From Rhodospirillales bacterium (GTDB lineage: Bacteria; Pseudomonadota; Alphaproteobacteria; Rhodospirillales; Casp-alpha2), in contig JABMNT010000194.1 in the NCBI GenBank assembly GCA_013203595.1, forward strand, positions 1 through 64,000: a DNA stretch of 64,000 nucleotides, given 5' to 3'. The notes beneath the pieces are model-generated. The model worked only from the letters and a program-made list of their open reading frames with translations. It searched no databases and was not told where the DNA came from. The position numbers and the translations under genes are program-made. Positions 37,606 to 46,303 of the stretch are shown here, piece by piece (positions within the stretch are counted from its first letter, which is position 1; every line of letters starts with the position of its first letter).

Positions 37606-40129
37606 ACTGGCCCTGAGCTGGCGTCTGGCGCGGCGCGAACTGCGCGCCGGGTTCGGGCGGTTTCGCATTTTACTGGCCTGCCTGATCCTCGGCGTCGCCG
37701 CGATCACGGCGGTTGGCAATCTCAGCGAATCGGTGCTGGGGGGGCTCCGGGCCGACGGCAAAAAACTGCTCGGCGGTGATATCGACCTGCGCCTGTACCA
37801 CCGCCCCGTGGCACCTGAACAGCTTGAGTTTCTGAAAGCCCGCTCCCGCGCCTTCTCCGAGACCATCACCATGCGGGCCATGGTTCGCCCCGAGACAAGC
37901 CGCGACAAGCGGGCCATGGTCGAATTGAAAGCCGTTGATGCCGCCTATCCGCTGGTTGGCCAGCTGCAGACCGCGCCGGCCAGCCCGGCGGCGGCAACCT
38001 TTGCCCTGGTCGACGGGGCCTGGGGGGCGACCGCCGACGCCAACCTGCTGACCCGGCTTGATCTGAAACTGGGCGATCGGATCAAACTGGGCGGCATCAG
38101 CCTGCAACTGCGCAGCCGCATCGAAAGCGAGCCGGACCGTGTCGCCAGCGTCTTCAGTCTGGGGCCGCGCCTGATGATCGGCCTCGACGCGCTGCATCAG
38201 TCAGGGCTGGTACAGCCGGGCAGCCAGTTGCACTACCACTACAAACTGACACTGGATGAGCGGGTTAACACAGACGCCTGGCAGGAAGCCCTGGCCCGGC
38301 AGTTTCCCCAGGCCGGCTGGCGCCTGCGCACGCCCGAAGAGGCGGCACCCGGCATCAAACGCTTTCTCGAACGCATGACCCTGTTTCTGTCGTTCACCGG
38401 GCTCACCGTTCTGCTGGTCGGCGGGCTTGGTATCACCGGTGCCGTGCGCAGCTATCTGGACACCAAAACCGAAACCATCGCCACCTTCAAATGTCTGGGT
38501 GCACCGGGCAGTCTGGTGTTCAGCATTTATATGATGCAGGTGCTGGTGATCGGCGGCATCGGCATCATCGCCGGTCTGCTGATCGGCGGTGCCGGACCCG
38601 TGATTTTGCTGGAACTGGTCGGCGACCAGTTGCCGGTGCGCCCGGCAATCGGCGTTTATGCGGCGCCAACCGCCATCGCCGCAGTGTTTGGCCTGCTGGC
38701 GACGGTGACCTTTGCGCTGTGGCCGCTGGGCCGGGCCCGCGATGTCAGCGCCGCCCAATTGTTCCGCTTCAGCCTTGATACCGCCAGCCGCCGCCCACGC
38801 ATGGGTTATGTGGTGGCCATGGCTGTGGGCAGCGCCCTGCTGGCCCTGTGCACCCTGCTGACCGCATCGAACCAGTATTTCGCCGCCTGGTTTATCGGCG
38901 GATCGGTCCTCACCCTGGTGTTGCTGCGTCTGGGTGCGCTGCTGATCATGACCGCTGCGCGCAGTTGGAAACCCGATGCCAGTGCGCTGTGGCGGCTGGT
39001 CCAGACCAATCTGTACCGGCCGGGTACACCGACACCCAATCTGGTCGTCTCGCTGGGCCTCGGACTGACCGTATTGGTCGCCATCGGCCTGATCGAGGGC
39101 AACCTCAGCCGGCAGATTTCCGAGCGCCTGCCGGAACGGGCGCCGGCCTTTTTCTTTCTCGATATCCAGCCTGATCAGGTCGCCCGTTTCGATCAGGCGG
39201 TGACCGCCATTGCCGGCACCGGCACCTACAAGCGGGTACCCAGTCTGCGTGGCCGCATCGTCAAGATCAACGGTACCCCGGTCGAAGAGGCTGATGTCGC
39301 CGCCGAAAGCCAGTGGGCGGTGCGCGGTGACCGGGCGCTGACCTATGCCGCCAGCAAGGACGATGTCGCCTCCGACGTCACCAAGGGTGAATGGTGGCCC
39401 GCCGGTTATGCGGGACCGCCGCTGATTTCCCTGGATGCGGGACTGGCCCGCGGCTTCCATGTGGATGTGGGCGATAGCCTGACCCTGAATGTACTGGGTC
39501 GTGAAATTACCGCCCGGATCGCCAGTCTGCGCGAGATTGACTGGCGCAGCCTGCAGTTCGATTTTGCCATCGTCTTCGCACCGGGGGTTCTGGAAGGGGC
39601 CCCGCACAGCCATATCGCCGCCATTGAGGCAACCGCCGCCGTCGAGGATGCGGTCGAGCGCGCCGCCACCGACGGATTCCCCAATATTTCAGCGATCCGG
39701 GTGCGCGATGCCCTGCAGGCGGCAGCGACAATCCTGGCTGGCATCGGTGCCGCGGTCAAAGGCACCGCCGCCCTGACCCTGGTCGCCGGACTGATCGTGC
39801 TGGCCGGGATCATGGCCTCGGAACACCGGCGCCGGGTTTATGAAGCGGTGATCTTCAAGGTGCTGGGGGCCGGGTCGCGGCGGGTCCTTTATATCTACCT
39901 GCTGGAATACGGAGTGCTCGGGCTGCTGACCGGGCTGGTTGCCGCAGCCATCGGCACCCTGACCGCCTGGGCGGTGATCACTTTTCTGATGCGCGCCGAA
40001 TGGATTTTTCTGCCCCAGATCGTGGCCACGACGGTTTTCCTCTGTGTGGTCATGACCTCCTGTGTCGGCCTGATCGGGACCTGGCGGGTGCTCGGACAGA
40101 AGGCCAGCCCCCATCTCAGGAACGAGTAA
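37598..40129 (+). CDS. FtsX-family ABC permease, YbbP-like
   Basis: An 843-residue permease with about ten transmembrane helices: one near the N-terminus (ILLACLILGVAAITAVG), a large outer domain, FtsX core 1 near residues 255-420, a second outer domain, and FtsX core 2 near 710-840. Size and double-FtsX plan match E. coli YbbP. The ATG at 37598 overlaps the ATPase stop. A long minus-strand reading frame opposite it is a codon-bias shadow. Confidence 0.92.
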   Translation: MSELALSWRLARRELRAGFGRFRILLACLILGVAAITAVGNLSESVLGGLRADGKKLLGGDIDLRLYHRPVAPEQLEFLKARSRAFSETITMRAMVRPETSRDKRAMVELKAVDAAYPLVGQLQTAPASPAAATFALVDGAWGATADANLLTRLDLKLGDRIKLGGISLQLRSRIESEPDRVASVFSLGPRLMIGLDALHQSGLVQPGSQLHYHYKLTLDERVNTDAWQEALARQFPQAGWRLRTPEEAAPGIKRFLERMTLFLSFTGLTVLLVGGLGITGAVRSYLDTKTETIATFKCLGAPGSLVFSIYMMQVLVIGGIGIIAGLLIGGAGPVILLELVGDQLPVRPAIGVYAAPTAIAAVFGLLATVTFALWPLGRARDVSAAQLFRFSLDTASRRPRMGYVVAMAVGSALLALCTLLTASNQYFAAWFIGGSVLTLVLLRLGALLIMTAARSWKPDASALWRLVQTNLYRPGTPTPNLVVSLGLGLTVLVAIGLIEGNLSRQISERLPERAPAFFFLDIQPDQVARFDQAVTAIAGTGTYKRVPSLRGRIVKINGTPVEEADVAAESQWAVRGDRALTYAASKDDVASDVTKGEWWPAGYAGPPLISLDAGLARGFHVDVGDSLTLNVLGREITARIASLREIDWRSLQFDFAIVFAPGVLEGAPHSHIAAIEATAAVEDAVERAATDGFPNISAIRVRDALQAAATILAGIGAAVKGTAALTLVAGLIVLAGIMASEHRRRVYEAVIFKVLGAGSRRVLYIYLLEYGVLGLLTGLVAAAIGTLTAWAVITFLMRAEWIFLPQIVATTVFLCVVMTSCVGLIGTWRVLGQKASPHLRNE

Positions 40130-40181
40130 ACGGATAATTATGGCAATTTCGTGATTTTTGCAGTGAAAGCCCCGGTTGTCC

Positions 40182-40211
40182 TTGAATTGCTCCCATATCA
40201 TGCCATATTCA
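40182..40211 (+). promoter_or_regulatory. Candidate promoter of the Bax-inhibitor gene
   Basis: TTGAAT and TATTCA with an 18-base spacer, in the 130-bp gap after the permease gene. A GGGGAG ribosome site lies just before the ATG at 40260. Assigned by eye. Confidence 0.3.
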
Positions 40212-40259
40212 GTCGCAGATTAGAATTTTTCTATTCAACTGTTTATGGGGAGTATTTAA

Positions 40260-40985
40260 ATGGCTGATAACCGTTTCACATTGCGCACGGACCAGATGAC
40301 GGGTGCCCGGGCTGCCACGTCACAAATCGATGAGGGCCTGCGCCTCTACATGCTCAAGGTCTACAACTACATGTGTATCGCGCTCGGCCTGACCGGTGCG
40401 GTTGCCTATGCGGCATCAACCTCACAATCCCTGATGGCGGCCATTTACGGCACGCCGTTGCAGTGGGTCGTGATGCTCGCTCCACTGGGTCTGGTGTTCT
40501 TTCTGAGTGCGCGGATCAACCAGATGAAGGCGCAGACCGCGCAGACCGTGTTCTGGATCTATTCGGCGCTGGTCGGCCTGTCGATCAGCTACATCTTTAT
40601 GATCTATACGGGCGCCAGCATTACCCGGGTATTTTTCATCACCTCGGCGGCCTTTGCCGGCCTCAGCCTCTATGGCTACACCACCAAGCGTGACCTGTCG
40701 GGCATGGGTTCGTTCCTGGTCATGGGTCTGATCGGCATCATTATCGCCAGTGTGGTTAACATCTTCCTGGCAAGCTCGGCTTTGATGTTCGTAATTTCCG
40801 TGGTCGGGGTTCTGGTATTCGCCGGCCTCACCGCCTACGACACCCAGGCCATCAAGGCCATTTACCTGGAATCCGACGGCTCGGAAACCCACGAGAAGAA
40901 AGCCATTATGGGGGCCCTGCGCCTGTATCTGGACTTCCTCAACATGTTCCTGATGCTGTTGCATCTGTTCGGCAACCGCGAATAA
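40260..40985 (+). CDS. Bax inhibitor-1/YccA-family membrane protein
   Basis: A 241-residue protein with seven hydrophobic segments after a polar N-terminus (ADNRFTLRTDQMTGARAA). The typical GLTAYDTQAIKAIY and the C-terminal LYLDFLNMFLMLLHLFGNRE are present; the paired Asp residues are those that bind protons and calcium in BsYetJ. In bacteria it interacts with FtsH or acts as a pH-dependent calcium leak. Monocistronic, with its own promoter and terminator. Confidence 0.93.
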   Translation: MADNRFTLRTDQMTGARAATSQIDEGLRLYMLKVYNYMCIALGLTGAVAYAASTSQSLMAAIYGTPLQWVVMLAPLGLVFFLSARINQMKAQTAQTVFWIYSALVGLSISYIFMIYTGASITRVFFITSAAFAGLSLYGYTTKRDLSGMGSFLVMGLIGIIIASVVNIFLASSALMFVISVVGVLVFAGLTAYDTQAIKAIYLESDGSETHEKKAIMGALRLYLDFLNMFLMLLHLFGNRE

Positions 40986-41005
40986 GCGCCAGCCCACTTG
41001 TAATG

Positions 41006-41039
41006 AAAAGCCGTTCCGGGCAACCGGAGCGGCTTTTTT
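41006..41039 (+). terminator. Rho-independent terminator
   Basis: An 11-bp GC-rich stem (AGCCGTTCCGG, one G-T pair) with a GCAA tetraloop, preceded by A-run and followed by six or seven T. It lies 20 bases after the Bax-inhibitor gene stop. Confidence 0.9.
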
Positions 41040-41141
41040 ATTGTCTCAAACCAACGCCCACCGGGATCAGAAAACCATTTGTGAGCCGCCGCCAACCGCG
41101 CCATTATAGAAGGGCACAAAAATCCAGCAGGAGCAGGGCTT

Positions 41142-41831
41142 ATGGCTGAAAAGGCTTTAATCATCGGTGCCGGCGAGGGCCTGAGCGCCTCGATTGCCCG
41201 TCTGTTTGCCAGTGAAGGCATGCAGATCGGGCTGGCCGCGCGCAATGTGGAAAAACTGCATGGGCTGGCCGCGGAAACCCATGCCCGCACCTACGCCTGC
41301 GATGTAACCAATGAAGCCGAGGTGGTTGATCTGTTCGATGCCTTTGACCGCGAGATCGGCAGCCCGGATATCGTGGTCTACAACCCGAGTGCGCGGGCCC
41401 GCGGGCCGATCACCGAGGTCGATGCCACCGCGACAAAGAACGCCCTTCTGGTTACTGCTTACGGGGCTTTTCTGGCGTCCCAGCAGGCCGCCCGGCGGAT
41501 GCTGAAAGCCGGGGCCGGAACGCTATTGTTTACTGGCGCTTCGGCAGGCATCAAGGGCTATCCACGCTCGGCACCCTTTGCCATGGGCAAATTTGCACTG
41601 CGCGGTCTGTGCCAGAGCCTGGCCCGCGAACTGGCTCCGCAAAACATTCACGTCGCGCATTTTGTCATCGACGGGCAAATCTTCAACAGCCGGCGCGGTG
41701 CCCCCTATAATGATCCGGCGACAACCCTGGATCCCGACGCCATTGCCCGGACTTATCTGCATATTGCCCGCCAGGATTCGAGTGCGTGGACCTGGGAGAT
41801 TGAATTGAGGCCATCGGTTGAGACGTTTTGA
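41142..41831 (+). CDS. SDR-family oxidoreductase
   Basis: A 229-residue short-chain dehydrogenase. The glycine motif is GAGEGLSASIA, a slightly unusual form of TGxxxGxG; the catalytic Tyr of YxxxK is replaced by Phe in the sequence SAPFAMGKFALR. That matches a divergent SDR group in which the Tyr is not conserved, so classic dehydrogenase chemistry is doubtful. AGGAG precedes the ATG. Confidence 0.8.
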   Translation: MAEKALIIGAGEGLSASIARLFASEGMQIGLAARNVEKLHGLAAETHARTYACDVTNEAEVVDLFDAFDREIGSPDIVVYNPSARARGPITEVDATATKNALLVTAYGAFLASQQAARRMLKAGAGTLLFTGASAGIKGYPRSAPFAMGKFALRGLCQSLARELAPQNIHVAHFVIDGQIFNSRRGAPYNDPATTLDPDAIARTYLHIARQDSSAWTWEIELRPSVETF

Positions 41832-41891
41832 GGTTGAATTTGCATTTTGCCACGGCGTTCATAGCCAGCCATAGCGATATTGAAGGAGTAA

Positions 41892-42896
41892 ATGAACATG
41901 ACACCCCCTAAAACCGTCTGTGTCGCCGGCGCCAGCGGGCTTGTCGGATCACACATCATCCAGGCCGCCCTGGGGCGCGGTTACCGGGTCCATGGCACGC
42001 TCCGCGACAGCACCGCCGCCGATAAGGTGCCCTATCTGGCCGGCCTCGACGGGGCCGCTGACGGGCTTGCCCTGTTCGATGCGGAAATGGCCCGCGAGCG
42101 GTCCTTCGATGCGGCCGTTGACGGTGCCGATGGTGTCTTTATCGCCAGCCTGATCCCCACCTATTTCGGGCCCGACGGCAAGCCGGCCAAAGACATGGAC
42201 GACGAGCAGGGTTACCGCGACATCATCATGCCGACAGTCAATGGCTGTCTGAATATCATGGGTTCAGCGGCCCGCCACGGGATCAGAACCGTGGTTATCT
42301 GCAGCTCCACCAGTTCCACCAATCCGCTGCCGGCGGTGGCGGTCAAAAACGAGGTCGAACACTGGTCCGATGAAGACCAGCAGTGCCGGGCCAAAAAATA
42401 CACCTCGGCGGCGAAAACCGTCATGGAAAAGGCCGCCATGGCGTTCGCAAAAGATAACGGCATCCGCCTGTCGATCCTGCTGCCGACCGGCCTCTACGGG
42501 CCGGTAATTCTGCCCGAACAGATGACCACCAACCCCCATGTCTGGCTCAGGCGCCTGATCAATGGCGAGAAGGGATTGCATGACCAAATCCCCAACAATT
42601 CAAGCTCGATGATCCATCTGCATGATCTGGCGGAGCTGTTTCTGGCGGCCTATGAAAACCCCGCCGCCGCAGGCCGCTACTTCGGCGTCTACGACAGCTG
42701 GCACTGGCAGGATCTCTACGGGGAACTGCACAAAATATTGCCTGATATGGTCATGCCAGCGCCATTGACGGAACCGCCCGTCGCCGCCACCGGCTTCGAT
42801 TTCACCCGCCGTGACAGCCTCGGCGTCGCGATCCGCGATATCCCGACCCTGCTGCGCGAAACCATCGACTGGATCAAAACAGATCCGTTCGGATAA
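41892..42896 (+). CDS. NAD-dependent epimerase/dehydratase-family protein
   Basis: A 334-residue extended SDR resembling dihydroflavonol reductase/aldehyde reductases. VAGASGLVGSHIIQAAL is the NAD(P) motif and CSSTSSTNPL plus the YTSAAKTVMEKAA segment (Tyr-x3-Lys) form the active site. AAGGAG lies 4 bases before the ATG at 41892. Possibly cotranscribed with the SDR 60 bp upstream. The substrate is unknown. Confidence 0.85.
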   Translation: MNMTPPKTVCVAGASGLVGSHIIQAALGRGYRVHGTLRDSTAADKVPYLAGLDGAADGLALFDAEMARERSFDAAVDGADGVFIASLIPTYFGPDGKPAKDMDDEQGYRDIIMPTVNGCLNIMGSAARHGIRTVVICSSTSSTNPLPAVAVKNEVEHWSDEDQQCRAKKYTSAAKTVMEKAAMAFAKDNGIRLSILLPTGLYGPVILPEQMTTNPHVWLRRLINGEKGLHDQIPNNSSSMIHLHDLAELFLAAYENPAAAGRYFGVYDSWHWQDLYGELHKILPDMVMPAPLTEPPVAATGFDFTRRDSLGVAIRDIPTLLRETIDWIKTDPFG

Positions 42897-42903
42897 CCTG
42901 CGG

Positions 42904-43866
42904 CTAAGCCAGCCGGTCGCCCGGTTCGCGGCCGGCGAAATAGGCATCCAGGTTATCCAGCGCGCGAAAGCCCATGGCGTTGCGGGTATCGAGCGTGGCC
43001 GAGCCGATGTGCGGCAGCAGAAAGGCGGTGGGGGCCTTCAGGTAACCCGGATGCAGCTTGGGCTCACCGTCAAACACGTCAAGCCCGGCGGCGGCCACCC
43101 GGCCTGACTTAAGGGCGGCAAGCAGCGCTTCGTCGTCAACAATGCCGCCGCGCGCCGTATTGACGATCACCGGAGCGTCCGGCATCAGGGCGATGGTGCG
43201 CGCATTTACCAGCTTGGTGGTGGCCGGCGTCATTTCGCAATGGATGGACAGGAAATCAGCAACCCGGAACAGCTCATCCGCCGTTGCATGATAGGTCGCA
43301 TCGCCTTCCAGATCGGCGGCCAGGCGACTGCGGTTGTGGTAATGGATATCCATGCCGAGTGCGCGGCAGCGCTCAGCCATGGCCCGGCCGATCCGGCCCA
43401 TGCCGATAATGCCTAAGCGTTTGCCGGTCGGCTGCTTGCCCAGCAGATGGGTCGGGCTCCAGCCCACCCAGTCGCCGTTGAGAACCATCTGCAGGCATTC
43501 GCGCGCGCGCCGCGAGGCGGCCAGCAGCAACAGCAGGGCGGTATCAGCGGTGGCGTCGTTGAGCACATCGGGGGAATTGGTAATCACCACCCCCTTAGCC
43601 TTTGCCGCATCCAGATCCACATGTTCATATCCCACCGAATAACTGGCGATTATCTTCACCTCGGCCGGCAGCCGGGCAAAGATGGTGGCGGTAAACCTGT
43701 TGGAGGCGGAGATCAGGGCACCGTCAACGCCCTGCAACTGCTCGATCAGGGCATCGCCATTGGCCGAGGCGTCGTGCTCAGGCAGCACCACCTGGTAGTC
43801 ACGCCGGGCCCGGGCAATAACCGCTTCGGGATAATGGCGCGACAGTAAAAGTCTGGGCAGCGGCAT
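42904..43866 (-). CDS. Glyoxylate/hydroxypyruvate reductase-like 2-hydroxyacid dehydrogenase
   Basis: A 320-residue D-2-hydroxyacid dehydrogenase. GIIGMGRIGRAMAERC is the Rossmann motif, with Arg in NTARGGIVDD, Glu in DGEPKLHPG and His in LLPHIGSA as the catalytic set; YHNRSRL after the motif favours NADP. It resembles D-glycerate dehydrogenase or gluconate 2-dehydrogenase. An SDR gene 11 bp upstream on the same strand is probably in the same operon. Confidence 0.9.
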   Translation of the reverse strand: MPLPRLLLSRHYPEAVIARARRDYQVVLPEHDASANGDALIEQLQGVDGALISASNRFTATIFARLPAEVKIIASYSVGYEHVDLDAAKAKGVVITNSPDVLNDATADTALLLLLAASRRARECLQMVLNGDWVGWSPTHLLGKQPTGKRLGIIGMGRIGRAMAERCRALGMDIHYHNRSRLAADLEGDATYHATADELFRVADFLSIHCEMTPATTKLVNARTIALMPDAPVIVNTARGGIVDDEALLAALKSGRVAAAGLDVFDGEPKLHPGYLKAPTAFLLPHIGSATLDTRNAMGFRALDNLDAYFAGREPGDRLA

Positions 43867-43877
43867 TCAGTGGCTCC

Positions 43878-44621
43878 TCATACGCAGCGACCGCCGTCGA
43901 CTTCGAGGCAGACTCCGGTAATAAATTCGGCCTCATCGGAGGCCAGAAACAGCGCCGCATTGGCCACATCCAGAGGTGTCGACAAGCGGCCCAGCGGGAT
44001 CGTGTTGATAAACTTCTGACGAATCTCCGGGGTATCCTCGCCACCCATAAATTCCGCCAGCAGGCCGGTTTCACCGGCCACCGGGTTGAGGGCGTTGACG
44101 CGGATTTTATCCTTTGCCAGCTCGACCGCCATGGATTTGGTCAGGGTAACCACAGCCCCTTTTGAGCCGTTGTACCAGGTCAGGCCGGGGCGCGGGCTGA
44201 CGGCGGCGGTTGACGCCGTATTGATAATGACGCCGCCCTTCTCACGCATCACCGGCACCGCATGCAGGGCCGACAGATAAATGCTTTTCACGTTGACCGC
44301 ATAAATCCGGTCAAAGACCTCTTCGGGGACATCCAGCATCGGCATGTTGCGCTGAGCGACGCCGGCGTTGTTGACCAGAATATCAATACCGCCAAACTCC
44401 TCGACGGCGGTTTGCACCATAGAACGGACCTGCAGGTTATCGGTGACGTCGACCTTGTAAAAGATCGCCCCGTCGATGGCCGCCGCCACCCGCCTGCCGT
44501 TTTCCTCGTTGATATCGGCCACCATGACCCTGCAGCCTTCCTGGGCAAAGCGTTCCGCCATGCCTTCACCAAAGCCGGAACCGGCGCCTGTGATGATTGC
44601 TGATTTTCCTGCAAGGCGCAT
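43878..44621 (-). CDS. SDR-family dehydrogenase (FabG/glucose-dehydrogenase-like)
   Basis: A 247-residue classical SDR. TGAGSGFG, NNAGVAQ, the Ser of NTASTAAVS and Tyr/Lys of WYNGSKGAV are in order. The frame is open upstream, but AAAGGAG lies 8 bases before the ATG at 44621, where the fold begins. It pairs with the downstream 2-hydroxyacid reductase; a role in sugar-acid interconversion is possible. Confidence 0.9.
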   Translation of the reverse strand: MRLAGKSAIITGAGSGFGEGMAERFAQEGCRVMVADINEENGRRVAAAIDGAIFYKVDVTDNLQVRSMVQTAVEEFGGIDILVNNAGVAQRNMPMLDVPEEVFDRIYAVNVKSIYLSALHAVPVMREKGGVIINTASTAAVSPRPGLTWYNGSKGAVVTLTKSMAVELAKDKIRVNALNPVAGETGLLAEFMGGEDTPEIRQKFINTIPLGRLSTPLDVANAALFLASDEAEFITGVCLEVDGGRCV

Positions 44622-44807
44622 GATAGAATCTCCTTTGCCGCTTGTGTCTGGCTCTCTCCGGTTCCAGTGCGATCCGGTGCCAGGGCTGAGTCCTACGCCG
44701 GACATGGGCGGGGTGCAAGATACAAAACAGCCGGGTTATCCACACCCCGGAAATCTGTTGGTCAGCCGAGCGGGGCTGGATCTGAACAACCTGTTGAGAC
44801 TCCACAG

Positions 44808-45467
44808 CTAGTGATCGCGCAACAGATCCATGGCCGTGTTCAGCTGGCTCATATGGGCGTGGCTGCCATAGCCGGAATCCGGATGAAGGATCGATGCCAG
44901 CATGCGAAAGCGGGTCCGCAGGGCCGCCCTGTCCGGTACCCGGCCCGGCGGAAAGCCGAGCACGTAGATCGCTTCATCAACCCGCTGGATACCGCCCGCA
45001 AGGGGGGCAAAGGCGAGGGCGGAGACGATGGTCTTCAGTTTTTCAGTTTCCTGTTCGGCCTGCTGGCGACGGGATTTTTCATGGATGGCCTCGGGTGCGA
45101 TGCCATGACGCGGGGCTTCCAGATGCAAATGCGCGGCACCGGCATCCAGTTCCAGGGCGACCGCCAGAACCTTGCGCAGGAAAACGACGGTTGAGCCGGC
45201 GGCCATGCGGATTTGTAAACGCGGTTTGCGCTGCCACGGCCGGCCCTTTGATTTTCCGGATTTCAGAATCACCGTCTCCCGGTCCGCCAAATCCGGCTCG
45301 CCCGGGTCCGGAAAGGCATTGATGGCCTCCAGCGGCACCATCAGGGCCACGGAGCGCGCCAGATCTGCCGCGTTAACACCCCGGTTTTCCGCCATTTTCA
45401 GGACCGCGTCGCGAAAACGGCTGGAACAGGTGACGGTATAGGACTGTTTGTTCTGTGTTTCACCCAT
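44808..45467 (-). CDS. J-domain protein of unknown role
   Basis: About 219 residues from the ATG at 45467 (or 231 from 45503). The C-terminal 60 residues form a J domain with the HPD motif in LASILHPDSGYG and the following helix (MSQLNTAMDLLR). The N-terminal part starts with an Arc/ribbon-helix-helix-like stretch (SYTVTCSSRFRDAVLKMAEN) and continues with an unrecognised region. It would stimulate DnaK on a specific client. Its upstream region contains a CtrA-type box. Confidence 0.8.
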   Translation of the reverse strand: MGETQNKQSYTVTCSSRFRDAVLKMAENRGVNAADLARSVALMVPLEAINAFPDPGEPDLADRETVILKSGKSKGRPWQRKPRLQIRMAAGSTVVFLRKVLAVALELDAGAAHLHLEAPRHGIAPEAIHEKSRRQQAEQETEKLKTIVSALAFAPLAGGIQRVDEAIYVLGFPPGRVPDRAALRTRFRMLASILHPDSGYGSHAHMSQLNTAMDLLRDH

Positions 45468-45659
45468 GCCGGCACGGTCCTTTACAAACTGGCGCAATTT
45501 CACTGGTTTTGATTCGATCAGGCAATTTTAAAAAGGGTTAACGGAGAAAAATCAACTGCATATGTTGTTTTTATTGATTATTTTCCCTGAATGTCCCCCT
45601 GATTTCATGGCTTCGCAGTGCAGTGGCATGGCAGTGGCGGAAACCGGGGCCTGCATCTG

Positions 45660-45675
45660 TTAACTTGCTGTTAAC
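45660..45675. promoter_or_regulatory. CtrA-type binding site
   Basis: TTAACTTGCTGTTAAC: TTAA, 7 bases, TTAA, the full CtrA consensus of alphaproteobacteria. It lies about 190 bp upstream of the J-domain gene start. A near copy with 6-base spacing is at about 45527-45540 and a TTAACCAT half site at 46142. Confidence 0.55.
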
Positions 45676-45999
45676 CTTAACGGTAAAAGCCCCCGGCAAA
45701 CTTAATCAAGTCCCAAAAAATGATATTCTCACCCATTCACAATAGTTAACAAAGCGCCGGCGGCGGCCGGTCCGGCCCGCGCCTCGCAAACCCGCTCATC
45801 GCGGACAGGACCGGCAAATTAGCTTTGTTTCCCTGTTAAAACGGAATCAGTGGTAGAACCGGATGGGGTGGTTAGGACAATCATTTTTTTGCTCCCTGAA
45901 ATACTGGCCCAGGGATTCGATTGCCAAATCAGAACAATCGCCGGGCGCAACCGCAAAGGGGATCCGCCGCGACAATCGATAACTCGCGGTCGCTGCATT

Positions 46000-46054
46000 G
46001 ACCGGCAAATAAAAGATCCTGCAGCAAGGGTTTTATTGCGCCCGGTCATTTTTT
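46000..46054 (+). terminator. Orphan intrinsic terminator
   Basis: GACCGG (46000-46005) pairs with CCGGTC (46042-46047), extended inward by AATAAAA/TTTTATT, then A and TTTTTT. No plus-strand gene precedes it, so it may end a small RNA or antisense transcript starting near the CtrA box. Confidence 0.6.
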
Positions 46055-46303
46055 CAAAGCGACAACCGACGCCACCCGTCAACAGGATGGAACCGGCAAA
46101 ACAGCCTTTTCGGTTTTTGTTGTGATCCCGTAATAAACAAATTAACCATTATAAATCAATAAGTTATATGGAAGTTGTTGGGTTATATTAAATCGAGAGC
46201 CGACAACGGTTAATGGCGCACACAGCAATGGGTTATGGCATGCGGTTTAAAATACAACCGATTTCTGGCGTCGGCCTGGCTTTGCTGACAGCCTGCGTCG
46301 GCG

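Larger units (their letters stand above)
45504..46303. other. 800-bp gene-free region with regulatory signals
   Basis: No convincing gene. Small reading frames on both strands (for example 45850-46125 plus and 45819-46082 minus) are neither family-like nor preceded by ribosome sites. It is AT-rich at both ends. It holds a CtrA-type full site, further TTAAC half sites, four copies of CCGGCAAA (45693, 45811, 46002, 46093) and an orphan plus-strand terminator near 46050. It contains the promoter of the J-domain gene. Confidence 0.7.

Noticed and set aside
38201-39613. 470-residue reading frame opposite the FtsX-like permease
   Set aside because: Gln/His/Gly-rich translation without motifs; a codon-bias shadow of a well-supported permease gene.
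44736-44744. Perfect DnaA box TTATCCACA
   Set aside because: A single box without an AT-rich unwinding region or other boxes close by; not an origin.
45850-46125. Small plus-strand frame in the gene-free region
   Set aside because: It runs through the terminator hairpin and has no ribosome site or recognisable fold.
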